Shown here: in pieces, positions 1 through 8,537 of the stretch
Position numbering within the stretch: the stretch's first letter is position 1
How the letters are laid out: each line of letters starts with the position of its first letter
NCBI GenBank assembly: GCA_964565945.1
Contig: CAZMGY010000029.1
Coordinates: 1 to 36,293, forward strand
Direction of reading: 5' to 3'
Origin: CAZMGY01 sp964565945 [NCBI: uncultured bacterium]
GTDB lineage: Bacteria; GCA-001730085
DNA length: 36,293 nt
Notes under the pieces: model-generated
The model's database searches: none
Told to the model about the DNA's origin: nothing
What the model saw: the letters and a program-made list of their open reading frames with translations, nothing else
Made by a program: the position numbers and the translations under genes

Positions 1-163
<163 letters not shown>

Positions 164-202
164 TTACTATGTTCATAATCTAAACCAACTTAAATAAACT
201 CT

Positions 203-276
203 AGCCTACGGCCGGAGTTGAACCGGCGACCTCATCATTACCAACGATGTACTCTAACCACCTGAGCTACGCAGGC
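203..276 (-). tRNA. tRNA-Thr (anticodon GGU)
   Basis: The minus strand folds into a full cloverleaf. The acceptor stem is GCCTGCG/CGTAGGC and the D stem GCTC/GAGT. The anticodon stem is CATCG/TGATG with loop TTGGTAA, so the anticodon is GGU (Thr). The T arm is GCCGG-TTCAACT-CCGGC. CCA is not encoded at the 3' end. It precedes tuf in the same transcription unit. Confidence 0.95.
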
Positions 277-320
277 AAATCTCATCTGCTGCAAAGATCA
301 ATACACTAACCTAAAACCCC

Positions 321-349
321 ATTCTATCAAAAGAGGATCTATATTACAA
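321..349 (-). promoter_or_regulatory. Promoter of the tRNA-Thr/tuf unit
   Basis: On the minus strand TTGTAA (344-349) is separated by exactly 17 bp from TAGAAT (321-326), and the -10 is preceded by TG plus one base (extended -10). The predicted start near 314 is about 38 bp upstream of tRNA-Thr. Confidence 0.65.
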
Positions 350-400
350 GAATTGATAATTACTGTCAATGGAATTTTTATAAGAATCGGGAACATAGCT

Positions 401-428
401 AAAAACCCTCTCCCAACAGCGGATCTGG
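401..428 (-). terminator. Possible weak terminator after the porin gene
   Basis: About 70 bp past the porin stop the minus strand can pair TCTCC with GGAGA across a 13-base loop, followed by GGG and five Ts (401-405). The stem is short, so this is a weak call. It would end the purF-to-porin operon before the tRNA-Thr promoter. Confidence 0.3.
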
Positions 429-499
429 AGACCCTTTAATAAGCATAATCACGAAAGGCTAACCTTGCGACACATCTTGATATTTACATCATCTTACGG

Positions 500-1771
500 T
501 TAAAACTTTACACTCATATCAATCTGAATGGTCTTAGCATCTTCTTCGGTCATAAGACCTTCCTTTTCAATCAATTCAGCATTAATATAAGTAAGAGCTA
601 ATTTTGTATTTTCCATCAACTGATATTTCAAACCCGTTTTGAATCCTTTGTGATTGGTACCACCCCCACCAAAGTCAGAATCGGTAAACACATCCAAAGT
701 CGCATTGGCTTCTAGCTTGCGATAATACAAAAAGGCCTCTAGTGTCTTGGGAGCCTTGGCTTTCCCAACATGCACGCCCAATTGATATCCAGTGTCATAC
801 TTGCCAGTTTCGGGATCAACCGTGTCGGTATTTTTCACATAATCACCAACAAAGCACATAGGCACATTATTCATAAAAAAGTTGACCTGGCTTGTTAAAT
901 TGTAAAGGTTGTAAGCATGTAAATAACGAAACTCGTCCGACAAACTCGCTCCAAAGCGACTAGTACTACCAAATGCGATTCCTAATGGTAATCGATTCAA
1001 CATATCGGTGTAACGATAATTGGCAAAGCCAACTTCTATTTCCACATCCGAAAACGGATCAAACACTGCACCCACCTGACCAGCAAACAGCCACGGATCA
1101 TTATTATCATCGCTATTCTCGTCGACAGGAAACTGTCCAGTCACAATATAATAGTCAGCGTATTCCGTTTGATAAGTGAAAACCTGAGCAAATCCATCAA
1201 AAGCCAGATCACTATCAAAAACTAGATCCGTCGAAAAAAACGGATTGGCAAACTTACCGAACATAAAAGTCGCCGCATCACTAGGAAGGTATTTAATGTA
1301 AGCACGATCAATTCCCAAGTCTTTGTGATCAAATGCATCGGACAAAGTCTCATCGGTCGAGGTCGGGTTTCCATCAGCACCAGTCACCATTCGCACACCC
1401 GCTTCAATATTATCATTCACCTTAGCGGTGAATCCAAAACGGCTACGAATTTTAAAACGGTGCCGATCAGGCGTTGTGGTAGGAACGGTTGATCGCTTCA
1501 GACTTTCGTAACGCATACGAACATCTCCAGACCACTTCATTTTAGACACCCATGAAGGCAACGAGGTTTGTGGTGCTTGGGGAACATTTTTTTGATAAGG
1601 GTGTGCAGAGCGCTGAAAAGATGCATCTCTCTGCATGGTTCTTAATTCATGTGGAGATAGTACCCCTTTACGAACCAATAACTGCGCCAAGGCTTCATCA
1701 TCTACGGCTGCCTGTACCGTTGCCACCAACCCTAAACATAAATACAAAAGAAAGAGTCGTCCGACCCTCAT
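500..1771 (-). CDS. Putative outer-membrane porin
   Basis: A 423-residue exported beta-barrel protein resembling the Porin_5 'putative porin' family. ATG 1771 gives a clean signal peptide (MRVGRLFLLYLCLGLVATVQA) with GAGG nine bases upstream. An in-frame TTG at 1786 is the alternative start. After the signal comes a short segment with VRKGVLSPHELRTMQ, typical of a small periplasmic N-terminal domain, then alternating aromatic/polar strands from about residue 75 (WSGDVRMRYE) to the terminal Phe (IDMSVKF), the usual BamA-recognised C-terminus. It is last in the purF-rfb-glgA operon, 38 bp after glgA. The substrate cannot be told from sequence. The porin assignment is fairly secure; the exact family is less so. 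Confidence 0.8.
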   Translation of the reverse strand: MRVGRLFLLYLCLGLVATVQAAVDDEALAQLLVRKGVLSPHELRTMQRDASFQRSAHPYQKNVPQAPQTSLPSWVSKMKWSGDVRMRYESLKRSTVPTTTPDRHRFKIRSRFGFTAKVNDNIEAGVRMVTGADGNPTSTDETLSDAFDHKDLGIDRAYIKYLPSDAATFMFGKFANPFFSTDLVFDSDLAFDGFAQVFTYQTEYADYYIVTGQFPVDENSDDNNDPWLFAGQVGAVFDPFSDVEIEVGFANYRYTDMLNRLPLGIAFGSTSRFGASLSDEFRYLHAYNLYNLTSQVNFFMNNVPMCFVGDYVKNTDTVDPETGKYDTGYQLGVHVGKAKAPKTLEAFLYYRKLEANATLDVFTDSDFGGGGTNHKGFKTGLKYQLMENTKLALTYINAELIEKEGLMTEEDAKTIQIDMSVKF

Positions 1772-1809
1772 ACATAACTGCCTCAATTAAAACCTTCTCT
1801 CACAAAATT

Positions 1810-3255
1810 CTAGTCCATTGTAACAAGGTAACGATAAAGCACCAAATATTTTTGTGCCGACGATTGCCATGAAAAATCACATTGCATATTATGAATCATT
1901 AGGGACTGCCACGTAGAGCGATCTTGATACAAATCTACCATCACTTTAACTTGTTGAACAAGCGCTTCGGACGAATACGCATCCATCACACAGCCCTTGC
2001 CCAATGGTCCCTCATCTTGCCAAGCAGAAACCGTATTGATCAAGCCTCCAGTACCATTCACCAAAGGAATCGCACCGTAACGCATAGCCATCATCTGGGT
2101 CAAACCACAAGGCTCAAAAGACGATGGCATCACAAAACCATCAATGCCCGCATACATCTCATGTGCCAAACGATCATGATAGGTTAAAAACGCCTTAAAA
2201 TGATCGTACCTTCGATCCATCAAAGACAAAGCGTGATGCCACTTCGACTCACCCGTCCCTAACACAATAAAACTAACTGGCAAGTCCATAAGGTTACGCA
2301 TGGCCTCGGTTAAAATATCCAAACCTTTGTGTGTCACCAAACGAGACACCATCCCTAAAAGGAGTTGCCCATCGTCTTTAATACCCGCCTTATCCAAGAG
2401 AAAACTTTTATTATCCTGTTTGTGCTCCAAAGAAGACGTGTCGAAATTTGTAAAAATCCCAGAGTCTTGTTGCGTGCTCCAAACATCCATTGCAATGCCA
2501 TTCAAAATACCCCATAAATTTTGAGAACGGTGCTGCATCACAGCATGAAGTCCGTGTCCAAAAGACTCCTCCTGGATTTCTTTAACATATTGTGGACTCA
2601 CCGTATTCAATCCATCCGCAGCCAACAAACCCGCTTTTAAAAAATTAATTTTATTGTAAAAAGTCAACAACGTTTTCATCAATTCATTGCTACCCACCCA
2701 GCGCAGGTCTTCCTTAACAAAAACACCTTGATAAGCCAAGTTATGAATGGTCAACAACGTTCGCGGATATACCTTTTCTTTTTTCTGGCGACACCGCATC
2801 AACAAAGGAACCAAAGCTGACTGCCAATCATGGCAATGAAGCACATCACAAGACACCCAACCTTTCTCAATTAAAGCAACAACGGCATGACTAAAAAAAG
2901 AAAAACGCTGAGCATTATCGCGATAGTCACCATGCGCATCACCATAAAGCCCTTCTCGAAAATAATATCCATCTTGCTGAATAGCAAAAAACGAGCAACC
3001 ATGCTCATTATCCCAAGAAACAACCTTCCCTTTAATCGCAGACTGATCCATCGCAATAGATAAGTCCTTCTCCAAGGTTTTGCGAGTTATTCCTTTTTGT
3101 TTAAGATAAGTTTCGGTTACAGAATAAAAGGGCATAACGATCGAAACGTTATGCCCCATTAATTGCAATACACGACTTAAATCCGAAACAACATCGGCCA
3201 TGCCACCTGTTTTAGCATAAGGATAACACTCCGAAGCAACCATCACTATATTCAT
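1810..3255 (-). CDS. glgA: Glycogen synthase (ADP-glucose type, GT5)
   Basis: A 481-residue cytoplasmic glycosyltransferase that elongates alpha-1,4-glucan from ADP-glucose. The N-terminus MNIVMVASECYPYAKTGGMA carries the KTGG(M/L)AD nucleotide-sugar loop. LTIHNLAYQG follows in the middle, then the second Rossmann half with LGMVSRLVTHKGLD and the C-terminal catalytic block SSFEPCGLTQMMAMRYG and GTGGL. Length matches GT5 bacterial synthases. It lies 32 bp downstream of gmd in the nucleotide-sugar operon, without glgB, glgC or glgP nearby. It may therefore serve storage glycogen or, less likely, a surface glucan. Recognition is strong; the physiological role in this operon is inferred. Confidence 0.93.
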   Translation of the reverse strand: MNIVMVASECYPYAKTGGMADVVSDLSRVLQLMGHNVSIVMPFYSVTETYLKQKGITRKTLEKDLSIAMDQSAIKGKVVSWDNEHGCSFFAIQQDGYYFREGLYGDAHGDYRDNAQRFSFFSHAVVALIEKGWVSCDVLHCHDWQSALVPLLMRCRQKKEKVYPRTLLTIHNLAYQGVFVKEDLRWVGSNELMKTLLTFYNKINFLKAGLLAADGLNTVSPQYVKEIQEESFGHGLHAVMQHRSQNLWGILNGIAMDVWSTQQDSGIFTNFDTSSLEHKQDNKSFLLDKAGIKDDGQLLLGMVSRLVTHKGLDILTEAMRNLMDLPVSFIVLGTGESKWHHALSLMDRRYDHFKAFLTYHDRLAHEMYAGIDGFVMPSSFEPCGLTQMMAMRYGAIPLVNGTGGLINTVSAWQDEGPLGKGCVMDAYSSEALVQQVKVMVDLYQDRSTWQSLMIHNMQCDFSWQSSAQKYLVLYRYLVTMD

Positions 3256-3287
3256 AAAAACAATACCTTACTGCTCACTTAGGCAGG

Positions 3288-4262
3288 TTAATCAGCCGTT
3301 ATTTCAGTACGTAACTTTTTACGCCAATATTCCAAAATATCCTTAAGAGTTGTCTCAAAGGGGATTTTTGGCTGCCAGCCTGTTTGCTTAGAAAACTTAC
3401 TATGATCACCCAAAAGAATTGGTACATCCGATGGACGCAAGCGACTTTCATCAACTTGAACTTTAATATCAGCGTCACTCATTTCGAGAAGCATATCAAG
3501 AACTTTTTGAATCTCCCAAGTGGTTCCCGAAGCAATGTTATAAACTTCGCCAAGTTCACCTTTCTCCAAAGCCAACCAATACGCGTTCACCATATCGCGT
3601 ACATCGGTAAAATCGCGTTTAGCCGTTAAGTTACCAACAAAAATAATGGGTTCTTTAAGACCTAACTCGATCGATGCAACTTGCTTAGCAAAATCAGAAC
3701 AAACAAAGACATCACCACGACGAGGTCCCGTATGGTTAAAAGCACGAGTTCTAACTGATTTAACACCATAGCTCATGTAATACTGATAAGCTAAAAAGTC
3801 CTGTCCAACTTTACTAACGGCATAGGGGCTCAAAGGACGCAAAGGGTTCTCTTCTTTAATAGGAACTTCGTCAGGATAAACCATTCCATACTCTTCACTC
3901 GAGCAAGCAATTTGAATCAAAGGATCAATATCGGCACTTCTTACCGCTTCAAATAACTGAACATTACCAATCAAGTTTGAATCAAATGTTGCGACAGGCG
4001 CATTCCAAGAGCTAGGAACAAAGCTTTGTGCGGCCAAGTGAAAAATTCGCTCAGGCTTTACTTTACTCACAACATCCCTTATCGAAGAGGCATCATTCAA
4101 ATTACATTCAAACAAAGTGATCTTGTCTTTAATATGGTCAATATTTTCTCGACGAGACCGCCAACGAACGATCCCATAAATTTCAATATCTCCTTTGTCT
4201 AAAAGAAAGTCGGCCATATGACTTCCGACAAAACCCGTAACTCCTGTAATCAATACTTTCAT
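3288..4262 (-). CDS. gmd: GDP-mannose 4,6-dehydratase-like SDR
   Basis: An extended SDR enzyme of 324 residues, predicted to convert GDP-mannose to GDP-4-keto-6-deoxymannose or to act on a close relative. Start ATG 4262 is chosen because AAGGAG lies nine bases upstream, it sits 5 bp after rfbD, and MKVLITGVTGFVGSH is the normal N-terminus; an upstream in-frame start at 4313 would invade rfbD. The GxxGxxG NAD(P) loop, SSEEYG, catalytic SPYAVSK (Tyr and Lys) and NHTGPRRGDVFV are typical of GMD rather than RmlB. No GDP-fucose synthase or RMD reductase is next to it, so the final sugar is unknown. Family confidence is high; substrate confidence is moderate. Confidence 0.82.
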   Translation of the reverse strand: MKVLITGVTGFVGSHMADFLLDKGDIEIYGIVRWRSRRENIDHIKDKITLFECNLNDASSIRDVVSKVKPERIFHLAAQSFVPSSWNAPVATFDSNLIGNVQLFEAVRSADIDPLIQIACSSEEYGMVYPDEVPIKEENPLRPLSPYAVSKVGQDFLAYQYYMSYGVKSVRTRAFNHTGPRRGDVFVCSDFAKQVASIELGLKEPIIFVGNLTAKRDFTDVRDMVNAYWLALEKGELGEVYNIASGTTWEIQKVLDMLLEMSDADIKVQVDESRLRPSDVPILLGDHSKFSKQTGWQPKIPFETTLKDILEYWRKKLRTEITAD

Positions 4263-4267
4263 CGTAC

Positions 4268-5128
4268 TTAACTCCTTAAGTGTTTCAACATATGTTCTAA
4301 ACTGTTTTGCCAATGAGGCATTGCCTCTGTACCCAACTCGGCTTTAAGCTTATTTATACTCATCACCGAATACATGGGACGTTGGGCTGACCGAGCTCCC
4401 AGCACTGTTTTAGCCTGATTAAGCTCCACCTTAAGATTTTCTTGCTTTAAAATATTTTGAACAAACTGAAACCAACTGCATTCACCTTGCGAAGTCATAT
4501 GATAAAGGCCTCTAGACCCCTTGTCCAGTAAGTTCTTAAGCCCCACCGCAACATCTCTGGTAAAAGTTGGCACTCCTTGTTGATCATTGACAACCGTCAG
4601 ACTCTCCCCTGCTTGCGCTTTGGCCAAAATCGCTTTAACAAAATTAGGCCCATAAATGCCACATAGCCAAGACACTCTCACAATCACATAATTGTCTAAT
4701 AGCTCTTGAACCTCTAATTCACCTTTATATTTTGTTTGACCATAAACATTCAAGGGACCAGTCGGAGAATCTTCCGCATAGGGGCTCTGCGCGCAACCAT
4801 CAAAAACATAGTCCGTGCTGATGTAACACATTTTAGCACCTATCTTCCGTGTCGCCTCGGCCACATGGCGTGTCCCCCCCACATTAACCCGATAACAAAG
4901 ATCGTGCTCTTGTTCAGCCAAGTCCACTTTGGTGTAAGCCGCGGCATGGACAATCACATCGGGCGCAACTTCCTGTAGCACTTTCATGACTTGCCCCGCA
5001 TCGGTCACATCCAACTGGCTTCGATCACAGGCAACAACTTCGTAGTCATCCGACCAGGCCTGACATAACTCTTGGCCAAGCATTCCGCCCGCACCAGTGA
5101 TGACAACTTTTGTCTTCAAAGAACTCAT
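4268..5128 (-). CDS. rfbD: dTDP-4-dehydrorhamnose reductase
   Basis: A 286-residue SDR that catalyses the last step of dTDP-L-rhamnose synthesis, NAD(P)H reduction of dTDP-4-keto-L-rhamnose. The N-terminal KVVITGAGGMLGQEL is the cofactor loop. CYISTDYVFDG and the catalytic YGQTKYKGE (Tyr, Lys) follow, then VRVSWLCGIYGPNFV, all RmlD signatures. The start overlaps the rfbB stop by 4 bp, indicating translational coupling. Its companion epimerase gene rfbC is not in this operon. Confidence 0.93.
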   Translation of the reverse strand: MSSLKTKVVITGAGGMLGQELCQAWSDDYEVVACDRSQLDVTDAGQVMKVLQEVAPDVIVHAAAYTKVDLAEQEHDLCYRVNVGGTRHVAEATRKIGAKMCYISTDYVFDGCAQSPYAEDSPTGPLNVYGQTKYKGELEVQELLDNYVIVRVSWLCGIYGPNFVKAILAKAQAGESLTVVNDQQGVPTFTRDVAVGLKNLLDKGSRGLYHMTSQGECSWFQFVQNILKQENLKVELNQAKTVLGARSAQRPMYSVMSINKLKAELGTEAMPHWQNSLEHMLKHLRS

Positions 5129-6126
5129 TTGCTCAAATACATTTGTTCGTAATAGGTTCTAAACTCCCCTGATTTGATAGGCTCCCACCAAGCACGATTC
5201 TCACAGTACCACCGAACTGTCTGTGGCATCATCTCTTCGAACGTGTAACGATGCTCCCAGCCCAAAGCTCGGATTTTATCACTCTTAAGAGCGTAGCGAC
5301 GATCATGCCCTTGACGATCTTGGACATAACGGATACGTTCTTCGCCCAAGTTGAGCTCTTTCAAAATTAAATCTGTAATCTCTTTGTTGGTGTACTCTTC
5401 GCTCACACCAATATTGTAGATCTCACCAGCCTGACCATGCTCCATCAAAAAAAGAATGGCCTGGGCATGATCGTCTACATAGATCCAATCACGCACATTA
5501 AGTCCATCTCCATACAAGGGCACATCCTCTCCCTCAAGTAAGTTGGTAATAAAAAGAGGAATCAGCTTTTCGGGATACTGATACGGACCATAGTTGTTTG
5601 AACAACGTGTGATAATCACGGGGACATCGTAGGTGGCAAAATAAGAAAAGGCCAAGCGATCAGCCCCAGCTTTACTTGCCGAATAAGGGTTGCGTGGCAT
5701 AAGAGAATCTGTTTCCACAGAAGCCCCTTGCAAAACTTCTCCATAGACTTCATCGGTGCTGATTTGGATAAATTGACCCACCTCATTATCTTTGCAGGCC
5801 TCCAATAGATGATAGGTCCCCAAAATATCAGTCACAATAAAGTCTTCGGGATTCCCAATCGAACGATCCACATGGGTTTCAGCGGCAAAATTAATCACCG
5901 TATCAAAAGGATATTGCGCAAACAATTGATCTAACAAAGATCTATCAGCAATATCCCCTTGGACAAAAGTTAGCTTGTCGGCCACAGACTCTAAATTTTC
6001 CTCACGCCCAGCATAAGTCAATTTATCCAAAACAACACAGTTCCATTCAGGATATTCGTTAGCCACTAAGCGAGCAAAGCAAGATCCAATAAAGCCCGCT
6101 CCTCCAGTCACTAAAACATGTTTCAT
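5125..6126 (-). CDS. rfbB: dTDP-glucose 4,6-dehydratase
   Basis: A 333-residue extended SDR that dehydrates dTDP-glucose to dTDP-4-keto-6-deoxyglucose using bound NAD. The N-terminus VTGGAGFIGSCFARLV is the NAD loop. FAAETHVDRSI, ISTDEVYGEV and catalytic YSASKAGADRL follow, then SNNYGPYQYPEKLIPLFI and the substrate-binding DGLNVRDWIYVDDH, a near-perfect RmlB set. Length is normal. It overlaps rfbA and rfbD by 4 bp at each end, so all three are translated as a coupled block. Confidence 0.96.
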   Translation of the reverse strand: MKHVLVTGGAGFIGSCFARLVANEYPEWNCVVLDKLTYAGREENLESVADKLTFVQGDIADRSLLDQLFAQYPFDTVINFAAETHVDRSIGNPEDFIVTDILGTYHLLEACKDNEVGQFIQISTDEVYGEVLQGASVETDSLMPRNPYSASKAGADRLAFSYFATYDVPVIITRCSNNYGPYQYPEKLIPLFITNLLEGEDVPLYGDGLNVRDWIYVDDHAQAILFLMEHGQAGEIYNIGVSEEYTNKEITDLILKELNLGEERIRYVQDRQGHDRRYALKSDKIRALGWEHRYTFEEMMPQTVRWYCENRAWWEPIKSGEFRTYYEQMYLSK

Positions 6127-6854
6127 ACCATCTCCCTTTGTCTTAACTGGGCCACCAAACCGTTAGTTCGATACAAAGCTTCAATCGTTCCCGCATCACT
6201 CCACCAGCCATCAATAACATCAAAAAACATTTCACCTTTTTGAATGTAATGGTTATTCACATCGGTGATTTCTAACTCTCCTCGATTTGAAGGCTTAAGA
6301 GTTTTCACAATATCAAACACCTTGGCGTCATACATATAAAGTCCCGTCACCGCATATTGACTTTTGGGATACTCAGGTTTTTCTTCGATTGCGATAATTT
6401 TGTCCCCATCAATTTCGGGCACACCAAAACGCTGAGGATCTGGAACCTCTTTAAGAACAATGCGACAACCTCGCTTTTGTTTTTTAAAAGCATCGACCAT
6501 AGGAACAGTACTCTGCTCAAAAAGGTTGTCTCCCAAAATTACCGCCACAGGATCACCATCCACAAAATATTCGGTTAAACTCAAAGCTTCGGCAATGCCC
6601 CCTTCGCCTTCTTGGTAGGCATAATGCAATTGCTTAAGGCCAAATTTTTTACCATTGCCCAATAGACGCAAAAATTCACCAGCATTGTTGCCCCCAGTCA
6701 CAATCATAATATTTTTGATTCCCGCCTGAACTAACAGCTCCAAGGGGTAATAAATCATCGGTTTATCGTACACGGGCAATAAATGTTTATTGGTCACTGT
6801 GGTTAAAGGCAACAACCTTGTCCCCAAACCTCCAGCAAGAATAACACCTTTCAT
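6123..6854 (-). CDS. rfbA: Glucose-1-phosphate thymidylyltransferase, short form
   Basis: A nucleotidyltransferase that makes dTDP-glucose from glucose-1-phosphate and dTTP, the first step of the pathway. MKGVILAGGLGTRLLPLT is the NTP-binding signature, LGDNLFE the metal-binding aspartate region and EEKPEYPKSQYAVTGLYMYD the sugar-binding region. At 243 residues it is about 45 shorter than classical RmlA and ends soon after GWWSDAGT, so the C-terminal helices that form the allosteric dTDP-rhamnose site are missing. Short forms are known in many lineages. Feedback inhibition may therefore differ; that is inference. Overlaps purF by 4 bp. Confidence 0.92.
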   Translation of the reverse strand: MKGVILAGGLGTRLLPLTTVTNKHLLPVYDKPMIYYPLELLVQAGIKNIMIVTGGNNAGEFLRLLGNGKKFGLKQLHYAYQEGEGGIAEALSLTEYFVDGDPVAVILGDNLFEQSTVPMVDAFKKQKRGCRIVLKEVPDPQRFGVPEIDGDKIIAIEEKPEYPKSQYAVTGLYMYDAKVFDIVKTLKPSNRGELEITDVNNHYIQKGEMFFDVIDGWWSDAGTIEALYRTNGLVAQLRQREMV

Positions 6855-8233
6855 GAGCCTATTCCATTCTCCATCACATATTTATTGCTTACATCTTGTT
6901 TCTCAATCGGATATGTTCCCGAAAAGCACGCATCACAAAACTGTGTTTCCCCACCATTAAGAGCGTTCTTCATTCCAGATAAACTCAAATACTCAAGAGA
7001 ATCCACCCCAATATGTTTGGCAATATCTTCGACCGACTTTTGCGCCCCAATCAACTCTTCCCGTGAAGGAAAATCCATACCATAAAAACATGGATGAATC
7101 ACTGGAGGGCAACTGACTCGCATATGAATTTCTTTCACACCACAATCACGTAACGTTTGCACACGCAGCTGACTGGTCGTACCACGCACAATCGAATCAT
7201 CAACCAAAACAATACACTTGCCTTCCACCAAATCTTTGATGGGATTCAACTTAATTTTCACACGAAAGTCCCGCATAAATTGAGACGATTGCATAAACGT
7301 ACGGCCAATGTAATGATTCCTCACAATACCCATTTCGAACGGAATACCAGATTCTTCAGCATATCCCATCGCCGCAAAGTTGCCCGAGTCTGGCACTGCC
7401 AAAATCATATCAGCCTCCGCGGGTGATTCTTTAGCCAGCTGGTGACCTAGACGTTTTCGTTGTTTCGAAATACTCTGACCAAACACCACACTGTCGGGTC
7501 GCGCAAAATAAACCTGCTCAAAAATACAGCGCGCTTGGGGCTTTTTGGGCATTTTAATCGAATCTATCGTGCCATCGGGATAGATAAAAACAATTTCCCC
7601 TCGTTCGATATCACGCACATATTCAACCCCCACCAAATCAAACGCACAGGTTTCGCTAGATAAAAAATACGCCCCATTCATTTTTCCCAAGGACAAGGGT
7701 CTAACCCCATAAGAATCACGCACGCCAACCAAAATATCGTTCACCAGGAACAAGGCCGAATAAGCACCTTCGGCTTTTTGCAAAGCATTGATAAATTTTT
7801 TTTTCAAATCGGCTTCGGGAGACTTGGCTAAAAGATGAATTAAAATTTCCGAATCCATGCTGGTTTGAAAAATCGATCCCGCAGCCTCTAGCTCTCGACT
7901 CAGTTGGCGGGTATTGGTCAAATTCCCATTATGCGCCACAGCAAGAGCCGTGCCTTGATGATTCACCATAAAAGGTTGCACATTCACATGATTATTGGAA
8001 CCTGTGGTCGAATAGCGCACATGACCCAACGCAACTTTGCCTTGCAACTGCTCCATATCAAAATCTTTGAAAACGTCCTCGACTAAACCCTCGTTTTTAA
8101 TCACTTGACCTCGCTCGCCATCAAACGAAGCAATCCCTGCACTCTCTTCTCCACGGTGTTGCAGAGCATATAAGCCTAAAAACGTATACTTCGCTGCAGA
8201 GGAGCTTCCTTGTATCCCAAAAATTCCACACAT
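6851..8233 (-). CDS. purF: Amidophosphoribosyltransferase
   Basis: A 460-residue enzyme for the committed step of de novo purine synthesis, PRPP plus glutamine to phosphoribosylamine. MCGIFGI exposes the class II glutaminase Cys after Met removal; LQHRGEESAGI, GHVRYSTTG and HNGNLTN are the glutaminase core. The phosphoribosyltransferase loop IVLVDDSIVRGTTS lies near residues 340-350. Cysteines near residues 379, 385, 436 and 439 fit the Fe-S-type family. It is first in the operon behind promoter 8295-8323, with rfbA, rfbB, rfbD, gmd, glgA and the porin downstream. A purine gene leading a surface-sugar operon is unusual, although the 4-bp overlap is unambiguous. Confidence 0.95.
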   Translation of the reverse strand: MCGIFGIQGSSSAAKYTFLGLYALQHRGEESAGIASFDGERGQVIKNEGLVEDVFKDFDMEQLQGKVALGHVRYSTTGSNNHVNVQPFMVNHQGTALAVAHNGNLTNTRQLSRELEAAGSIFQTSMDSEILIHLLAKSPEADLKKKFINALQKAEGAYSALFLVNDILVGVRDSYGVRPLSLGKMNGAYFLSSETCAFDLVGVEYVRDIERGEIVFIYPDGTIDSIKMPKKPQARCIFEQVYFARPDSVVFGQSISKQRKRLGHQLAKESPAEADMILAVPDSGNFAAMGYAEESGIPFEMGIVRNHYIGRTFMQSSQFMRDFRVKIKLNPIKDLVEGKCIVLVDDSIVRGTTSQLRVQTLRDCGVKEIHMRVSCPPVIHPCFYGMDFPSREELIGAQKSVEDIAKHIGVDSLEYLSLSGMKNALNGGETQFCDACFSGTYPIEKQDVSNKYVMENGIGS

Positions 8234-8294
8234 AAAAGGCCCTGCTTTCTGTTTAAGAAATCTTAATATCTGCTAAAAATAAGACAATCTAGAT

Positions 8295-8323
8295 ATTATA
8301 TAGACGAAGCCTCAAGACGTCAA
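8295..8323 (-). promoter_or_regulatory. Promoter of the purF-rfb-glgA operon
   Basis: On the minus strand TTGACG (8318-8323), a 17-bp spacer and a perfect TATAAT (8295-8300) form a near-consensus housekeeping-sigma promoter. The predicted start near 8288 leaves a 5' leader of about 55 nt before purF. I see no PurR-like palindrome or riboswitch in that leader. Confidence 0.75.
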
Positions 8324-8351
8324 TCAGGCTCGTCGTTCATGAGCTTTCAAA

Positions 8352-8537
8352 TTAAAGTGCCCATCCACCAGTGGAAAAGTCGTCTTTGGTGAAGTGCTCA
8401 ATCTTCCAGCGACCACGGTTACGTAGAATAAGAGAATAAGACTCCTCGGGCAAGATCAATTTGTACCTTAACTCATCGTCACGGATTGAAGGAGTCCGCA
8501 GCTCCCCCCCCCCCCTCTTCCCAACCAGCAAAAGCAT
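8352..8537 (-). pseudogene. Out-of-frame 3' end of the exported repeat protein
   Basis: The frame from the C tract to 8352 encodes about 54 residues that read naturally as the C-terminus of the neighbouring gene (GELRTPSIRDDELRYKLIL, then SLILRNRGRWKIEHFTKDDF). The nominal ATG at 8537 lies inside the upstream gene and has no convincing ribosome site. Removing one base from the 12-C tract (or adding two) joins this frame to the gene starting at 9645, giving one protein of about 431 residues. I therefore treat it as the displaced 3' portion of that gene, either phase-varied off, mutated, or an indel error in the assembly. Confidence 0.6.
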
